This document shows positions 37,044-47,420 of a DNA stretch of 64,000 bases, piece after piece. The number at the start of each line of letters is the position of its first letter. Position 1 is the stretch's first letter. The notes beneath the pieces are model-generated. The model was not told where the DNA came from. It did no database searches and worked only from the letters and a program-made list of their open reading frames with translations. The position numbers and the translations under genes are program-made. The DNA is from Stomorhina lunata. Taxonomy: Eukaryota; Arthropoda; Insecta; Diptera; Rhiniidae. The DNA lies in the NCBI GenBank assembly GCA_933228675.1, contig OW121741.1, positions 117,767,069-117,831,068 on the forward strand, read 5' to 3'.

Positions 37044-38210
37044 TAAAGGGTGGTTAAATTGTAAGGGCCGATGTTGAATGTGAACCACACCTAAAAGTTT
37101 TTTTCCGAATTTTATTTGACATTTCTCTATTTCAGACTTACTCAATTTGAACCATGGAGAGATACACAATCCAACAACGTGTTAAAGTTATCCAGACTTA
37201 TTACGAAAATGGGCGTTCAAATCAAAATGCATATCGTGCACTTCGTGGTTTTTTTGGTCAATTTGATTGTCCAAATATGCGTACAATCGCAAAAATCGTG
37301 GAAAAATTCGAGCAAACCGGGTCTGTAGAAGATGTGAAAACACCAGTGCATGCTCGTTCAGCTCGTACTGCAGAAAATATTGCTGCTGTTCGCGATAGTG
37401 TGGCTGAAGAGCCGACCACCTCAACTCGTCGTCGTGCCCAACAATTGCACCTCTCACGTTCGTCGTTGATGAACATTATGCATAAAGACTTGCATTTACA
37501 CGCTTACAAGGTGCAATTGGCTCAAGAACTAAAGCCTCTTGACCAATTCAAACATCGTGAATGGGCATAATGGTGGCAAGAAATGGCAACATTGGATGAT
37601 CAATTTTCGAAGAAAATCATCTTCAGTGATGAAGCACATTTTCACCTCAGTGGATTCGTCAATAAACAGAATTGACGCATTTGGGCGAATAAGAATCCAA
37701 GAGTGATTGTCGAAAAACCAATGCACCCACAAAGTTTATGGGCTAGCTGCATCATGGGGCCGTATTTTTTCCAAAATGAGGCCGGTCAGGCAGTTACTGT
37801 GAATGGTGTTCGCTATCGTGAGATGATAACGAACTTCTTATGGACCGAATTGGAAGATATGGATGTGGACGATATGTGGTTTTAGCAGGACGCACAGTGG
37901 GGTGAATGGTACAGAAAGTGGCGATTAATTCATAAAAGTCGTAATTTTAAAATATTGTTATTTTTTAATGATAAATATTAATAAATATATAAAAGCCCAA
38001 TATTTAAAAGAACAAATTTTGAAAAAACATAAATTGTTAACCTTTTATGGGCTTTTTTCTATTTTGGATAAAATGGTCTTATTTGACTATTTTTGCTGTA
38101 ACTTTGGAATTAAAAACGATAAATAAATAAATTAAATTGTAAATTAGAGCATATTTTATGTGTCTTTAGAAAAAATATTTTTTTTTGTTTAAATAAATAA
38201 AATAAATATT

Positions 38211-39154
38211 ACCCAGCAAAACTTTGGTAATGGCAAGTACTCTGATAACTGGTTACCTTGTAATAACTACAACATACCCTCCGAATAACTAATAAGTTAT
38301 TACAGAAGTACTTATTTGTAATTAAGATTGTTCGAATCCCACCAAGACCAACAATTTCTTTTTATTTTTTTTTATTAAAAGAGTTTTTTAAATGATTTTT
38401 GAATTTTAAGAACTTAAATATTACCTTCTGTAAAAAAAATTTTGGAAAACTAACTCACGGTAATAAAAAAATACCATCATGAGTTAATTTTGATTATGTA
38501 GGGGATGTTGGATACCAAACACATTTCTGATTGGTCTTAACTTGGTAAGCCCAACTTATCTGGGTCATCCTTCATCTCAACTGCGGACACTGATCTCCTC
38601 GTGGTATCACGCAGGGAACCAGTTTAACACCTCTTAATGTAGTGAGCTAACATGTACCGAGAGTTGTCCCATAAGATCGATAAAAATGGGTTAGGACCAC
38701 GGGCTAGTAACCCTCTCTTGGAAAAAATAATTACTATGGAGAGGATAAAATTAGAATTAAAATGTTCCACCACCTAATGCTAATTTTGGATCTAAAAATA
38801 AAAATTGTATATATTAATTATAATCTGCTGAGTTTTCAACATATGAAGTAGCTCAGTGAAAGAGTCTCCGCCTAGCAGTCGTAGGATCTGGGTTCGAGCC
38901 CCCATGGGGTCATAAAAAAATGTGTATTTCGTTTAAAAATATATTTTTTTTAAATAAAACAACAACAAAAAAAGTTGTTGTTGTTGTTTTCCAATTGCTT
39001 ACCCAAGTCATTATTTTTCTGCAATTGGTAAGTACTTGCCTCCAATGACATCCCCATGTTAATGTAATGACTTAAACAGTGAATGTGTAAGTAGTTCGTG
39101 TTCAATAGTTTAGCTGTTTAACTCATTACTTGGTAATGAAAAGTTTTGCTGGGT
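38211..39154. mobile_element. 944-bp element with ACCCAGCA ends, superfamily unknown
   Basis: The left end reads ACCCAGCAAAACTTTGGTAA and the right end, reverse-complemented, ACCCAGCAAAACTTTTCATT, so 15 terminal bases match. AAATATT (7 bp) is duplicated at 38204-38210 and 39155-39161. It lies wholly inside the Transib-like element. The interior has a tRNA-like segment (about 38844-38916) and a more GC-rich stretch (38505-38730), but no ORF. A 7-8 bp duplication suggests hAT- or P-like enzymes; I leave it unassigned. Confidence 0.7.
38844..38916 (+). other. Degenerate tRNA-like segment (possible SINE head)
   Basis: It contains an A-box-like GTAGCTCAGTGAAAGAGT and, 27 nt further, a B-box-like GGGTTCGAGCC at normal tRNA spacing, with an anticodon-loop-like CCTAGCA between. 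The anticodon and acceptor stems pair poorly, so it is not a working tRNA gene. An A-rich stretch follows, as in tRNA-derived SINEs. It could also be a pol III-like promoter captured by the host element. Confidence 0.45.
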
Positions 39155-39548
39155 AAATATTTGTTTATGTTTAGTTTTAAAAAATAATACGTTTTTTTCA
39201 AAATTCATAACTCTAAAGATTTTACTCAAAAAAGTCACATTAGAAAATATTATTATTTTTTATTTATAAATATTTGTAAACACAAAACAAACATTTCAGA
39301 AAATAAACATTAAAAAAATATAAAGCTTCTTTATTTTCTTCATTTAGTTATTTATAAAAGCAATATTTACTACATAATCATCATCAAATTCATCAAATTT
39401 CGCGGAAATGTAATTTTTTGGTCATAATTTGAGGAGGTGCTTGGTAAATTTCATTTATGTTCAAATTTAACAATATCATAATGCATATTATTGTCCAGTA
39501 TATAGAGAATGTATGCTGGATGTTTTTTTCGAAATTATATGACATTAA

Positions 39549-39764
39549 CCCTTTCTTTCCCGGGCTCAAAAGTAAAAATTTGGATTTTTAGTTTTTTTAT
39601 GACAAAATTAGGGAAATTTAAGAATTCATTAGTGAATTTCGGAAAATCATATAAAAATAATTATTTGTATCATTAATTTCATAAAAATGATTATTTGATT
39701 ATTGTTATATTACCATGAAAAATAAAAAATTAAAAATTTGAGCTTTGCCCCGGGAAAGAAAGGG
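39549..39764. mobile_element. PiggyBac-like MITE
   Basis: The terminal inverted repeats start CCCTTTCTTTCCCGGG on both strands (left 39549, right end 39764), and TTAA is present at 39545-39548 and 39765-39768. CCC-starting ends at TTAA are the signature of piggyBac-type transposition. It is 216 bp with no coding capacity, inserted in the Transib-like element. Confidence 0.82.
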
Positions 39765-41083
39765 TTAAAATTATCCAATTTGAAAAAAAGACTCACTATA
39801 AATTTTTTATATACTGAGCAATAATATTGATTGACAGTTTTATCAAAATTGAACAGAAAAAAATTTAATAAGCACTTGTAAAATAAAGACCAAAAAATTA
39901 AATTTTTCGCCGAAAATCGGCGAATTAAAATCGTTGGTATGGCGAAACTGTTAAAGAATTGACCTCCGTTTTTCATTAATTTTATTTTCCTAGTTGTATA
40001 TTTTTAATTACAGGTGAAATAATTTTTATATTCTTATATTTTCTAAGTAAAATTTTCGAAAATATAAAAAATGAGTTTTGAAACCGACCTGTCGGCAACT
40101 AGAATTCATTCACAAAAAACTTCCATAACTCAAAAATCGCACTAACGCGCAACAAAATATTTTGGGATTTATTAGCTAAAATATTATATTTTAAGACCAT
40201 ATAATCATTTTTTCCTGCACTCATCTGCAAAGTTGTTAAAACTCAATGTATATATTAAAATTATCAAATTTTTAGAGCAATTTATTTTTTTATTTTTTAA
40301 ATATTTTTAAAACATTTATTTAAATAAAAAATATCTTTTTAAATGCTCATATACCTGAAGTTAACGGTTCCATTAAAAAACTTTTACTTATAAAAGTTTT
40401 AATAAAAACTATAATCACTTGAAATATCAAAATTTTTTCTTTTAATCAATTCGCGCAAAAATAACAAAAATTATTGAACTTTGAACACACACTGTAAATA
40501 AAATAAACTACCAAGAACTTTTATTTTTGCAGTTGGTGATGTAGAATTTTATCTACTTTCATATGGTATCAAATATGGTTGTGAAAGTTAAAGTTCATCT
40601 TTTGAATTAATCGCCATTATTGAAGGCTTTCGCCCCAGAGTGGGACGGTGCCACTTGCCACACAGCTAACGAAACAATGGCTCTTTTGCGGAACAAATTC
40701 AATGGCCGTATTATCTCACGTAATGGCGATGTCAATTGGCCGCCAAGATCATGTGATTTGACACCGTTGGACTTTTTTCTTTGGGGTTATTTGAAAAAAA
40801 AAGTGTACGTCGATAAGCCAGCAACAATTCAAGAGCTAAATGATGAGATAATTCGGCACATTAACGGCATAGAACCTCCATTATGCCTCAGGGTCATCGA
40901 AAATTTGGACCATCGGATGGAGGTGTGCCGCCGTGGTCGCGGCGCCCTTTTGGCCGATATTTTGTTCCATACATAATTGAGTAATACCAATATATCATAA
41001 TAAAATAAAATTACAATAATTTCCTAAATAGTTTGTGTTTTATTCAAAATCAACATCGGCCCTTGAAATTTAACCACCCGATA

Positions 41084-41250
41084 TTAGTATTGATACTAGT
41101 TTTTGTACTAGTATTTTATTAGTATTGGTTCTAGCATTACACTAGTACTAATAGTGTTATATATTAGCACTAGTTTTGGTTAAGGTTTTAACATAGGTAG
41201 TTGATAGTGTTTTTAATATAGGTATTAAAAGTAGCATTCATCCTAGTATT
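41084..41250 (+). repeat. Degenerate ACTAGTATT repeat, right part
   Basis: Continuation of the repeat at 36755-37043 beyond the mariner insertion; tattgatactag occurs close to the junction on both sides. It decays quickly to the right. Confidence 0.75.
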
Positions 41251-41360
41251 AATCGTCATTGTAGTACTTTTTCTCATTAGATCAAAAGACCAGGATTCAA
41301 TAGTTAGCATTCCTTAACATTCTGCCACCTAAATATGCAGGGCCTATCAATAATGATGTA

Positions 41361-41934
41361 CATTAGAGTGGTTCGAAAAAAAAGTTGAGTCAGTCACCCC
41401 CTAGGATTAAAGATAATGTCAAAACAATTACAAAAAATATTTTTTTATTTTTTTACCACGCCTACAAATACCGCCCTTTTAGTATTTTGTTCACTGTGTC
41501 GCCATCTTTAGTCCGATTTGAACACTTTATACATCGATGTTCAGGGCTCTGTAAGGGCTAAATTTCTTTCTTTGATAGTTTTTTACAACCTCGTCAATTT
41601 CTAGTCATAACTTTTTAAAATTCGAGTCGTACCCACCCTAATCAAATCGAGTAAAAATCAATCTTTTAGAAGTTATGACTATAAATTGACGTGGTAGTAA
41701 AAAACTATCAAAGAGAGAAATGTAGCCCTTATAGAGCCGAGATCACCGATATATAATATGTTATTATCGGACTTCAAATGACGACACAGTGAACAAAATA
41801 CTAAAAGGGCGGTATTTGTAGGCGTGGTAATATAATAAAAAAATATTTTTTGGAATTGTTTTGACATTATCTTTAATCCTAGGGGGTGACTGACATAACT
41901 TTTTTTTTTGTATGGAAGGCGAACCGCTCTAATG
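41361..41934. mobile_element. 574-bp foldback (palindromic) element
   Basis: Two arms of about 260 bp are imperfect reverse complements of each other: CATTAGAGTGGTTCG at the left, CATTAGAGCGGTTCG at the right when reversed. GTCAGTCACCCCCTAGGATT and ACCACGCCTACAAATACCGC occur in both arms. The loop is about 41620-41666. TA flanks both ends (41359-41360 and 41935-41936). It would fold into one long hairpin. The minus-strand frame at 41679-41867 is part of one arm. Confidence 0.85.
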
Positions 41935-41936
41935 TA

Positions 41937-43816
41937 TATTAAAACTACAATCCAGTGCTTGAGCGAATAAGTATGGTTGGAGTCGAAGATGAGTGAGAGT
42001 GTGTGTACTCATGTATGTCCCCAAAATTCGATCAATTTAGATACAAACACGCTTTAATGCATCAATACACCTTTTTTTAGAAAACATTTCATGTTTGAGA
42101 GAAACACAACACACAAGCAAGCCAGAGGGACGGACATAGGGATAGACAGACGGGCGAATGAATGGAGAGACGGACATATACAACATATAAACAGACGGAC
42201 ATATTATTTAGTCATTAAGGTATAAAACTCTCACACAGTGCTCAAGTAACTAAATGTATGTGTACATGAGAAATATTTACGAGCTGTACACAGTTGTTTG
42301 TCCAACTGTCTGTCTGTCCAGCTATCGAAAAGTCAGTCCATCTCAACATTTATACATATATCTGTCCATCCATCTGTCTTTTCCTCTTTTATTACCAACA
42401 ACAGCAACTACCAAAAATTTTGTGATACGACACCCAAAGTATTGGGCGCTTTTAATGAAATCTCTTAAATTTTTAATTGTATTTTAACTGAAAGTCATTT
42501 AAAGGCAACAGAAAATAGTAGAGAAGAACGAAAGGTTTTATTTTGGAGTTTAATTAGGGCATCATCATACTCTGCCACATTTTATAATACTGACTAATTT
42601 TTGTTCATTTTTTTTATATTGGTAATAAAATTTCATAGACTTTTTTTCGTTTTGTGTTGCTCTTAAATATTTATTATTGAATTTTTAATAGCATTTTACA
42701 TTACTAAACAATTTTGTATTTATGTATATATGAATAAAAAAATTTTGTATTTTAGTTATAAAAATATTTAAGATTTTAAAGGTATTAAAATTTTTCAAAC
42801 AAAATTTAAATTCCCTGAAATCTGGTATTTCAAATCTAGAATTTTTGTTTGAAAACCAGAAACGTGTCTCTTTTCTAAAACTAAAACAATTACTGGCAAT
42901 TTCAATTAAATTTCCAAAATAATTGTGGCAAAAATCCTTTCAAATTAAAACCTAGTTTCTGGAATTTACGCTTAACTGAAACAAAACAAAAAAAAAAAAC
43001 AAGTGCAACCAAAAAACAATTGTTTCCAAACTGAAATTACTCCCATTTAGGCCAATAGCCAAAATGTGAAGTAAAAACCTCGAATGTATGAGATTTATAT
43101 CAGCACGTGAGTTTTGCCAACAAATCTGCAAGCAACTGCAACAAATGCGTACGTTTTCAAACAAAAGGATTTGTTGGTAATTGTGAAAATGTGTTGCACA
43201 TGCAACATTTTGATGCATCATTCACAACACTCACGCAAATTCATTGTTGTTGTTGTATTTTATTGTCTGTATGTGTTTTTTGTTTTTGTGCCGACAGTTA
43301 TAGCTCAATGCAGGAAGAGCGGTGGCGAACTCTTGGTAATACGCCCACTAATGTCAATACGTGATTTCACACTTAAGATACAATTTGGGCACTAATTGAA
43401 AACAAAATGTTCTTAAATGGAATTTCCATTTGTTTCGAATGGAATTGAATGGAAACAAAGAGATAACAAGTTTTGTTCATTAAAAATATGAAATTACAAA
43501 AATACACATAATGAAAATTTTGAATAATAGAAGATATATATAGATATAAATTAAAGTACAGTTTTGCTATAAATTGAATCTTCTTCATAAAGAAAATTGT
43601 CTATACAAAAATTTACATATCTTTCTTTGTATAATAGTCCATTTCGTAAGCTGTGTGAGTCTAAAAAAGTGTATGTCTCAGTAGATAACATCTTGAGTAG
43701 AAGTGGCACTCTTTTTTCATTAATACAATGCATGGAAGACTTCAAGTCATCATTAAACACTTCCAGCGGATTAACACCAATGACGGAAGTATATAATGAA
43801 ACCAACCATGAAAGTA
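41937..43816. other. Non-satellite spacer
   Basis: AT-rich sequence with GACGGACA-type patches (42125-42200) and TCTGTC/CATC patches (42300-42380). Several overlapping 70-95-codon frames lie at 42952-43848. The most protein-like is on the minus strand at 43551-43835, including SHSLRNGLLYKERYVNFCID, but the opposite strand is open too. It may be a retroelement relic. No family could be assigned. Confidence 0.4.
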
Positions 43817-44877
43817 TCGGGTGGTTAAATTTCAAGGGCCGATGTTGATTTTGAATAAAACATAAACTGTTTAGGAAATTATTATAATTTTATTTTATTG
43901 TGATATATTGGTATTACTCAATTATGTATGGAACAAAATATCGGCCATATGGGCGCCGCGACCACGGCGGCACACCTCCATCCGATGGTCCAAATTTTCG
44001 ATGACCCTGAAGCATAATGGAGGTTCTATGCCGTTAATGTGCCGAATTATCTCATCCTTTAGCTCTTGAATTGTTGCTGGCTTATCGACGTACACATTTT
44101 CTTTCAAATAACCCCAAAGAAAAAAGTCTAACGGTGTCAAATCACGTGATCTTGGCGCCCAATTGACATCGCCAATACGTGAGATGACACGGCCATTGAA
44201 TTTGTTGTGCAAAAGAGCCATTGTTTCATTAGCTGTGTGGCAAGTGTCACCGTCCTGCTGCAACCACATATCGCCCACATCCATATCTTCCAATTCGGGC
44301 CATAAAAAGTTCGTTATCATCTCACGATAGCGAACACCATTCAGAGTAACTGCCTGACCGGCCTCATTTTGGAAAAATACGGCCAGCCCATAAACCGCAC
44401 CAAACAGTCACTCTTTGTGGGTGCATTGGTTTTTATGGATAATGTTCATCAACGACGAACGTGAGAGGTGCAATTGTTGGGCACGACGACGAGCTGAGGT
44501 GGACGTCTCTTCAGGCACACTATCGCGAACAGCAGCAATATTTTCTGCAGTACGAGCTGTACGAGCATGCACTGGTGTTTTCACATCTTCTACAGACCCG
44601 GTTTGCTCGAATTTTTCCACGGTTTTTGCGATTGTACGCACATTTAGACGATCAAATTGACCAAAAAAATCACGAAGTACACGATATGCATTTTGATTTG
44701 AACGCCCATTTTCATAATAAGTCTGGATAACTTGAACACGTTGTTGGATTGTGTATCTCTCCATGGTTCAAATTGAGTAAGTCTGAAATAGAGAAATGTC
44801 AAAAAAAATTCGGAAAAAAGCTTGGCGTTTAGGTGTGGTTCACATTCAACATCGGCCCTTACAATTTAACCACCCTT
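43817..44877 (-). mobile_element. Mariner-like element copy 2, internally deleted
   Basis: The same ends as copies 1 and 3, in reverse orientation: GGGTGGTTAAATTTCAAGGG at the low-coordinate end and the complement of GGGTGGTTAAATTGTAAGGG at the other. TA precedes the low end (43815-43816); the other side reads TTTTGTG, so the second TA is lost or changed. It is about 1.06 kb, some 230 bp shorter than copy 3 because of one main internal deletion. It abuts the reverse-transcriptase relic at about 44885. Confidence 0.9.
43922..44764 (-). pseudogene. Mariner-like transposase, copy 2, deleted and frameshifted
   Basis: The N-terminal part (44764 down to 44408) reads MERYTIQQRVQVIQTYYENG to LSRSSLMNIIHK. 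Then about 229 bp present in copy 3 (between cat at 50243 and aaaaac at 50473) are missing, with AAA microhomology at the join. The loss removes the first catalytic Asp (SDEAHF) and shifts the frame. A further 12-bp loss follows near GLWAG. The C-terminal part is open again from 44320 to 43922, with QQDGDTCHTANET and LTPLDFFLWGYLK. It cannot encode an active enzyme. Confidence 0.9.
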
Positions 44878-44884
44878 TTGTGCG

Positions 44885-46115
44885 TAAAATATGGGAAGAA
44901 GAAGCTCTACCAATCTCCTGGAATGACTGTAGGGGTATAACATTTCTTCTAATACCAAGCAAGACACTAAGTCGAGTAATTTTGAACAGAATATCCGACG
45001 CAGTTTCCTCTGTACTCCGCAAAATCAGTTTGGGTTCGAAGAGCATCGCTCTTGCATTGATTTAATCAACACCGCAGGAATAGCATTGAACAATGAAATC
45101 AATTCTACACAACCTTTGACATTGTCAATAGGAGCTATTAGTGGAGAATTTTAGAAAATCGTGATATGCCAACGAAAGTTCTAAATTTAATTCGGGCAAT
45201 GTAGATTGATTTTAAATTTCGAGTCCTGCACAAGGGCAAATTGAAGTTACTACTGGAGTAAGGCAAAGATGTTTCTTGTCACCTATATTTTTTATCCTCG
45301 ATAGACAACATAATGAGCACGGCGAATATCTATACTAACTTTTAAATCTCGATCAGCTGAGCCAGTCATCAATATTTCCAAAACAAGGATTATTTCTGAA
45401 GCAAAGACTCTTTAATATAAAGATGTTACACTTACATACATTGATTTGCTGTATGGTCCTTTTAAAAAGTCCCATAAAAAGAGAGTATACCTCTTTTGCT
45501 CTAATTCGAAAACTACTAATTAAGACGATTATTCAAATAGAGGAAGCTAAGGCACACACACGCGTGCTCATAAAATGTATGTTTGCTTGCACGTTTATGT
45601 ATTTTTCATTGCTCTTTATCCACTTTAATTCTACTTTTGGCAGAAAAAAATTGTATGGTGTGGAAGATCTTTATATTATAGAGTCTTTGGAGCTTGGAGG
45701 CTATGGCGCAAACTCGTCGACAAACATCAATGTGGATAACGAAGTTATTGGATGTGTAGGTATCTTAATTTATATTGGAAGTTTGGTATCTACAAAATGT
45801 GTAACCGACGAGAAAATAAAATTGCGTATTAATAAGACAAAATTTGCATTCGGCATTTTCCGAGCTATTTGGAAATCTCGACAAATATCAACAAAATCCA
45901 TCCTGTATTACGGTTGCGAAACTTGAAAACGCACAAATGTCATCGATAAGAGCCTGCAAACCTTTGAAAATAAATGGTGGCTAAATGAAGATCTACCAAA
46001 CGCGACAAACCAAATTTCTTCTTCTATATAGGTTTGTCAACGGAAATGGCTGTGGATAGGCATCACACTTCGAAGGTCAAGAGGGAAGAGGCCATCGCAC
46101 AGTGGTTTATAGACA
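44885..46115 (+). pseudogene. Decayed non-LTR retrotransposon reverse transcriptase
   Basis: Several frames together match the order of a non-LTR reverse transcriptase. First SWNDCRGITFLLIPSKTLSR and VILNRISDAV (44915-45000), then GVRQRCFLSPIF (about 45254-45289, the GVRQGC-LSP motif with Gly changed to Arg). Then IYIGSLVSTKCVTDEKIKLR and IWKSRQISTKS, ending YYGCET (45770-45926), and RKWLWIGITLRRS (about 46035-46075), the usual post-RT region. The YADD core is not found; frameshifts and deletions are frequent. It looks RTE- or similar-clade, though the clade is uncertain. It abuts mariner copy 2. Confidence 0.75.
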
Positions 46116-47420
46116 CTTTTTTTTGGAAATAATTCTGTAACTTTTGAACGACTGGAGATATTTGAATGATAATGAATGAAATGATCATATTCAAGGAGTA
46201 TTCGAGTTGGTTTTCAAAAGCAGTGATCCATGAGGGGTCGGGAGAGTTATTGCTGAACCTTCAAAGTTGGTCACTTCGGGTGTTCAACTTTTTTAAAAAT
46301 TCGCCAAAAATCCATTTATGGATGGATTGAAAAGAAATTTTAAAATTAAGTTGTCCTTGAAAAGATCTACAACAAATACGCTTACATGTGTAGGTTATCT
46401 CCTTTGGGCTTCGAGATATTTGGGTTGATTTTTTATCTATTTTTTTAAGCTTTTTTTGATCTGGTGGACGCATGTGGGGACCAAAAACTTTTTAAAAATA
46501 TTCGTTAAATTTGTAATAAAATTCTGAATAATTTTTGTGCAAGTCGGTTACAGATATCTTCTTTCGTTTAAAAGTTAAAAATATTCAAAGTTGAAAATTA
46601 AAAAAAATTTCGCTTGTTTTTTTTCCCTAAAAGATAGCTATATTTTTTCACTAATACAAAAATATTTTTTTAAGAAATATTAAAAGATTTTTACAGTTTT
46701 TAAAAGAAAACATAATGAGAAAGCTAATTGGACTTTTGGTCCTCGCACATGCCCTCTCCAAAAAATGACAATTTGTAAAAAAAAATTTTGGTTTAAATAA
46801 AAATTTCTCAAAGGGCAAAGCACCGATTTAAAAAAAAATTATAATGTTCATATTTTCTAATATATCTGTTATTGATTAGAAAAGTTTTTTTCTGAAACGA
46901 GCTGCAAATAGAGTCAGTGTTGCCATTTTTGTAAAAAAACTCATTTTTTGAAACCATTATTTCCCGAGTTAGGAATTGGGAAATTTATCAGTTAAAATTG
47001 GAAATCTTTTCAGTCTATTGCTTTTAGATCTCATTGGCCTATATAACTACAAAATTTGATTGTGATATCTTTTTCCATGTCATTTCTACAAAATATCAAA
47101 AATTGAAATTGTTTACCTTAAAAAAGTAGAAAAATAATATTTTTTTGTTTTACGATACGAAGTGTAAAAAGATTAACTCACTTAAAAAAGATTTTTAATT
47201 GATGTTCATCTCCTGGTCTTTCCCGATCCAATGATACTAAACACGTATATAAAGCTTTAATACATAGCCTTTAAAAGCTCTGAAAACCTATAGCAGTTTG
47301 AAGCTAAATATTGGAGTATTGGAGTGGTATTAACTCTGCAATTTCTAAACTACTAGACGGATTTTGACAAAATTTGGAACGTCAATTTTAATCAATGTTT
47401 AAGAACGTATTTGTCGGTAG
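46116..47420. other. Non-satellite sequence with a Transib-like end
   Basis: AT-rich sequence with no coding signal. It begins close to CACAGTGGTTTATAGACAC (46098), which resembles the left end of the Transib-like element; the partner end was not found. The interior has poly-A/T runs and no named element. Confidence 0.35.

Larger units (their letters stand above)
37893..40642. mobile_element. Transib-like non-autonomous element nested in mariner
   Basis: The termini are CACAGTGGGG on the left and, reverse-complemented, CACTCTGGGG on the right. They pair over 40 bp at 28 positions without gaps, ending in the shared block TGGCGATTAATTCA. The target duplication is GGACG (37888-37892 and 40643-40647); removing the element and one copy restores the mariner coding sequence. 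CAC-starting ends with a 5-bp GC-rich duplication are the Transib hallmark, the transposon superfamily related to RAG1. No transposase ORF is present. Two further elements sit inside it. Confidence 0.75.
37154..40976 (+). pseudogene. Mariner-like transposase, copy 1, broken
   Basis: Tc1/mariner-superfamily transposase relic; the active enzyme would cut and paste the element at its inverted ends. It starts MERYTIQQRVKVIQTYYENG (helix-turn-helix region). The frame is open to a TAA at 37568 (Glu codon changed), then meets TGA at 37673 (Cys codon) and TAG at 37883 (Gln codon). An 18-bp in-frame deletion removes the region equivalent to RVTVWC in copy 3. The coding sequence is then split by the Transib-like element after GGACG and resumes at 40648 with CHTANETMALLRNKF. 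The first catalytic Asp lies in SDEAHFHLSG and SCDLTPLDFFLWG is kept. It cannot make a functional protein. Confidence 0.9.
37046..41081 (+). mobile_element. Mariner-like element copy 1, interrupted
   Basis: The left end reads GGGTGGTTAAATTGTAAGGG and the right end, reverse-complemented, GGGTGGTTAAATTTCAAGGG, both followed by CCGATGTTGA. The element is flanked by TA (37044-37045 and 41082-41083), the Tc1/mariner target. Without the 2755 bp added by the Transib-like insertion it is about 1.28 kb, matching copy 3. It entered a degenerate ACTAGTATT repeat whose halves still flank it. It is inactive: the transposase frame has three stops, an 18-bp deletion and the insertion. Confidence 0.92.

Noticed and set aside
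36588..37169. 193-codon minus frame and 129/71-codon plus frames over the ACTAGTATT repeat
   Set aside because: Low-complexity translations of a degenerate simple repeat, open on both strands, ending in unrelated sequence or the mariner end.
37188..37476. Minus-strand frames of 72-89 codons antisense to the mariner transposase (also at 44415-44730 and 49948-50217)
   Set aside because: Shadows of the transposase reading frame; they recur in all copies because the coding sequence is conserved.
38320..38350. ttcgaatcccacc as a second tRNA B box
   Set aside because: No A box at the proper distance and no cloverleaf around it.
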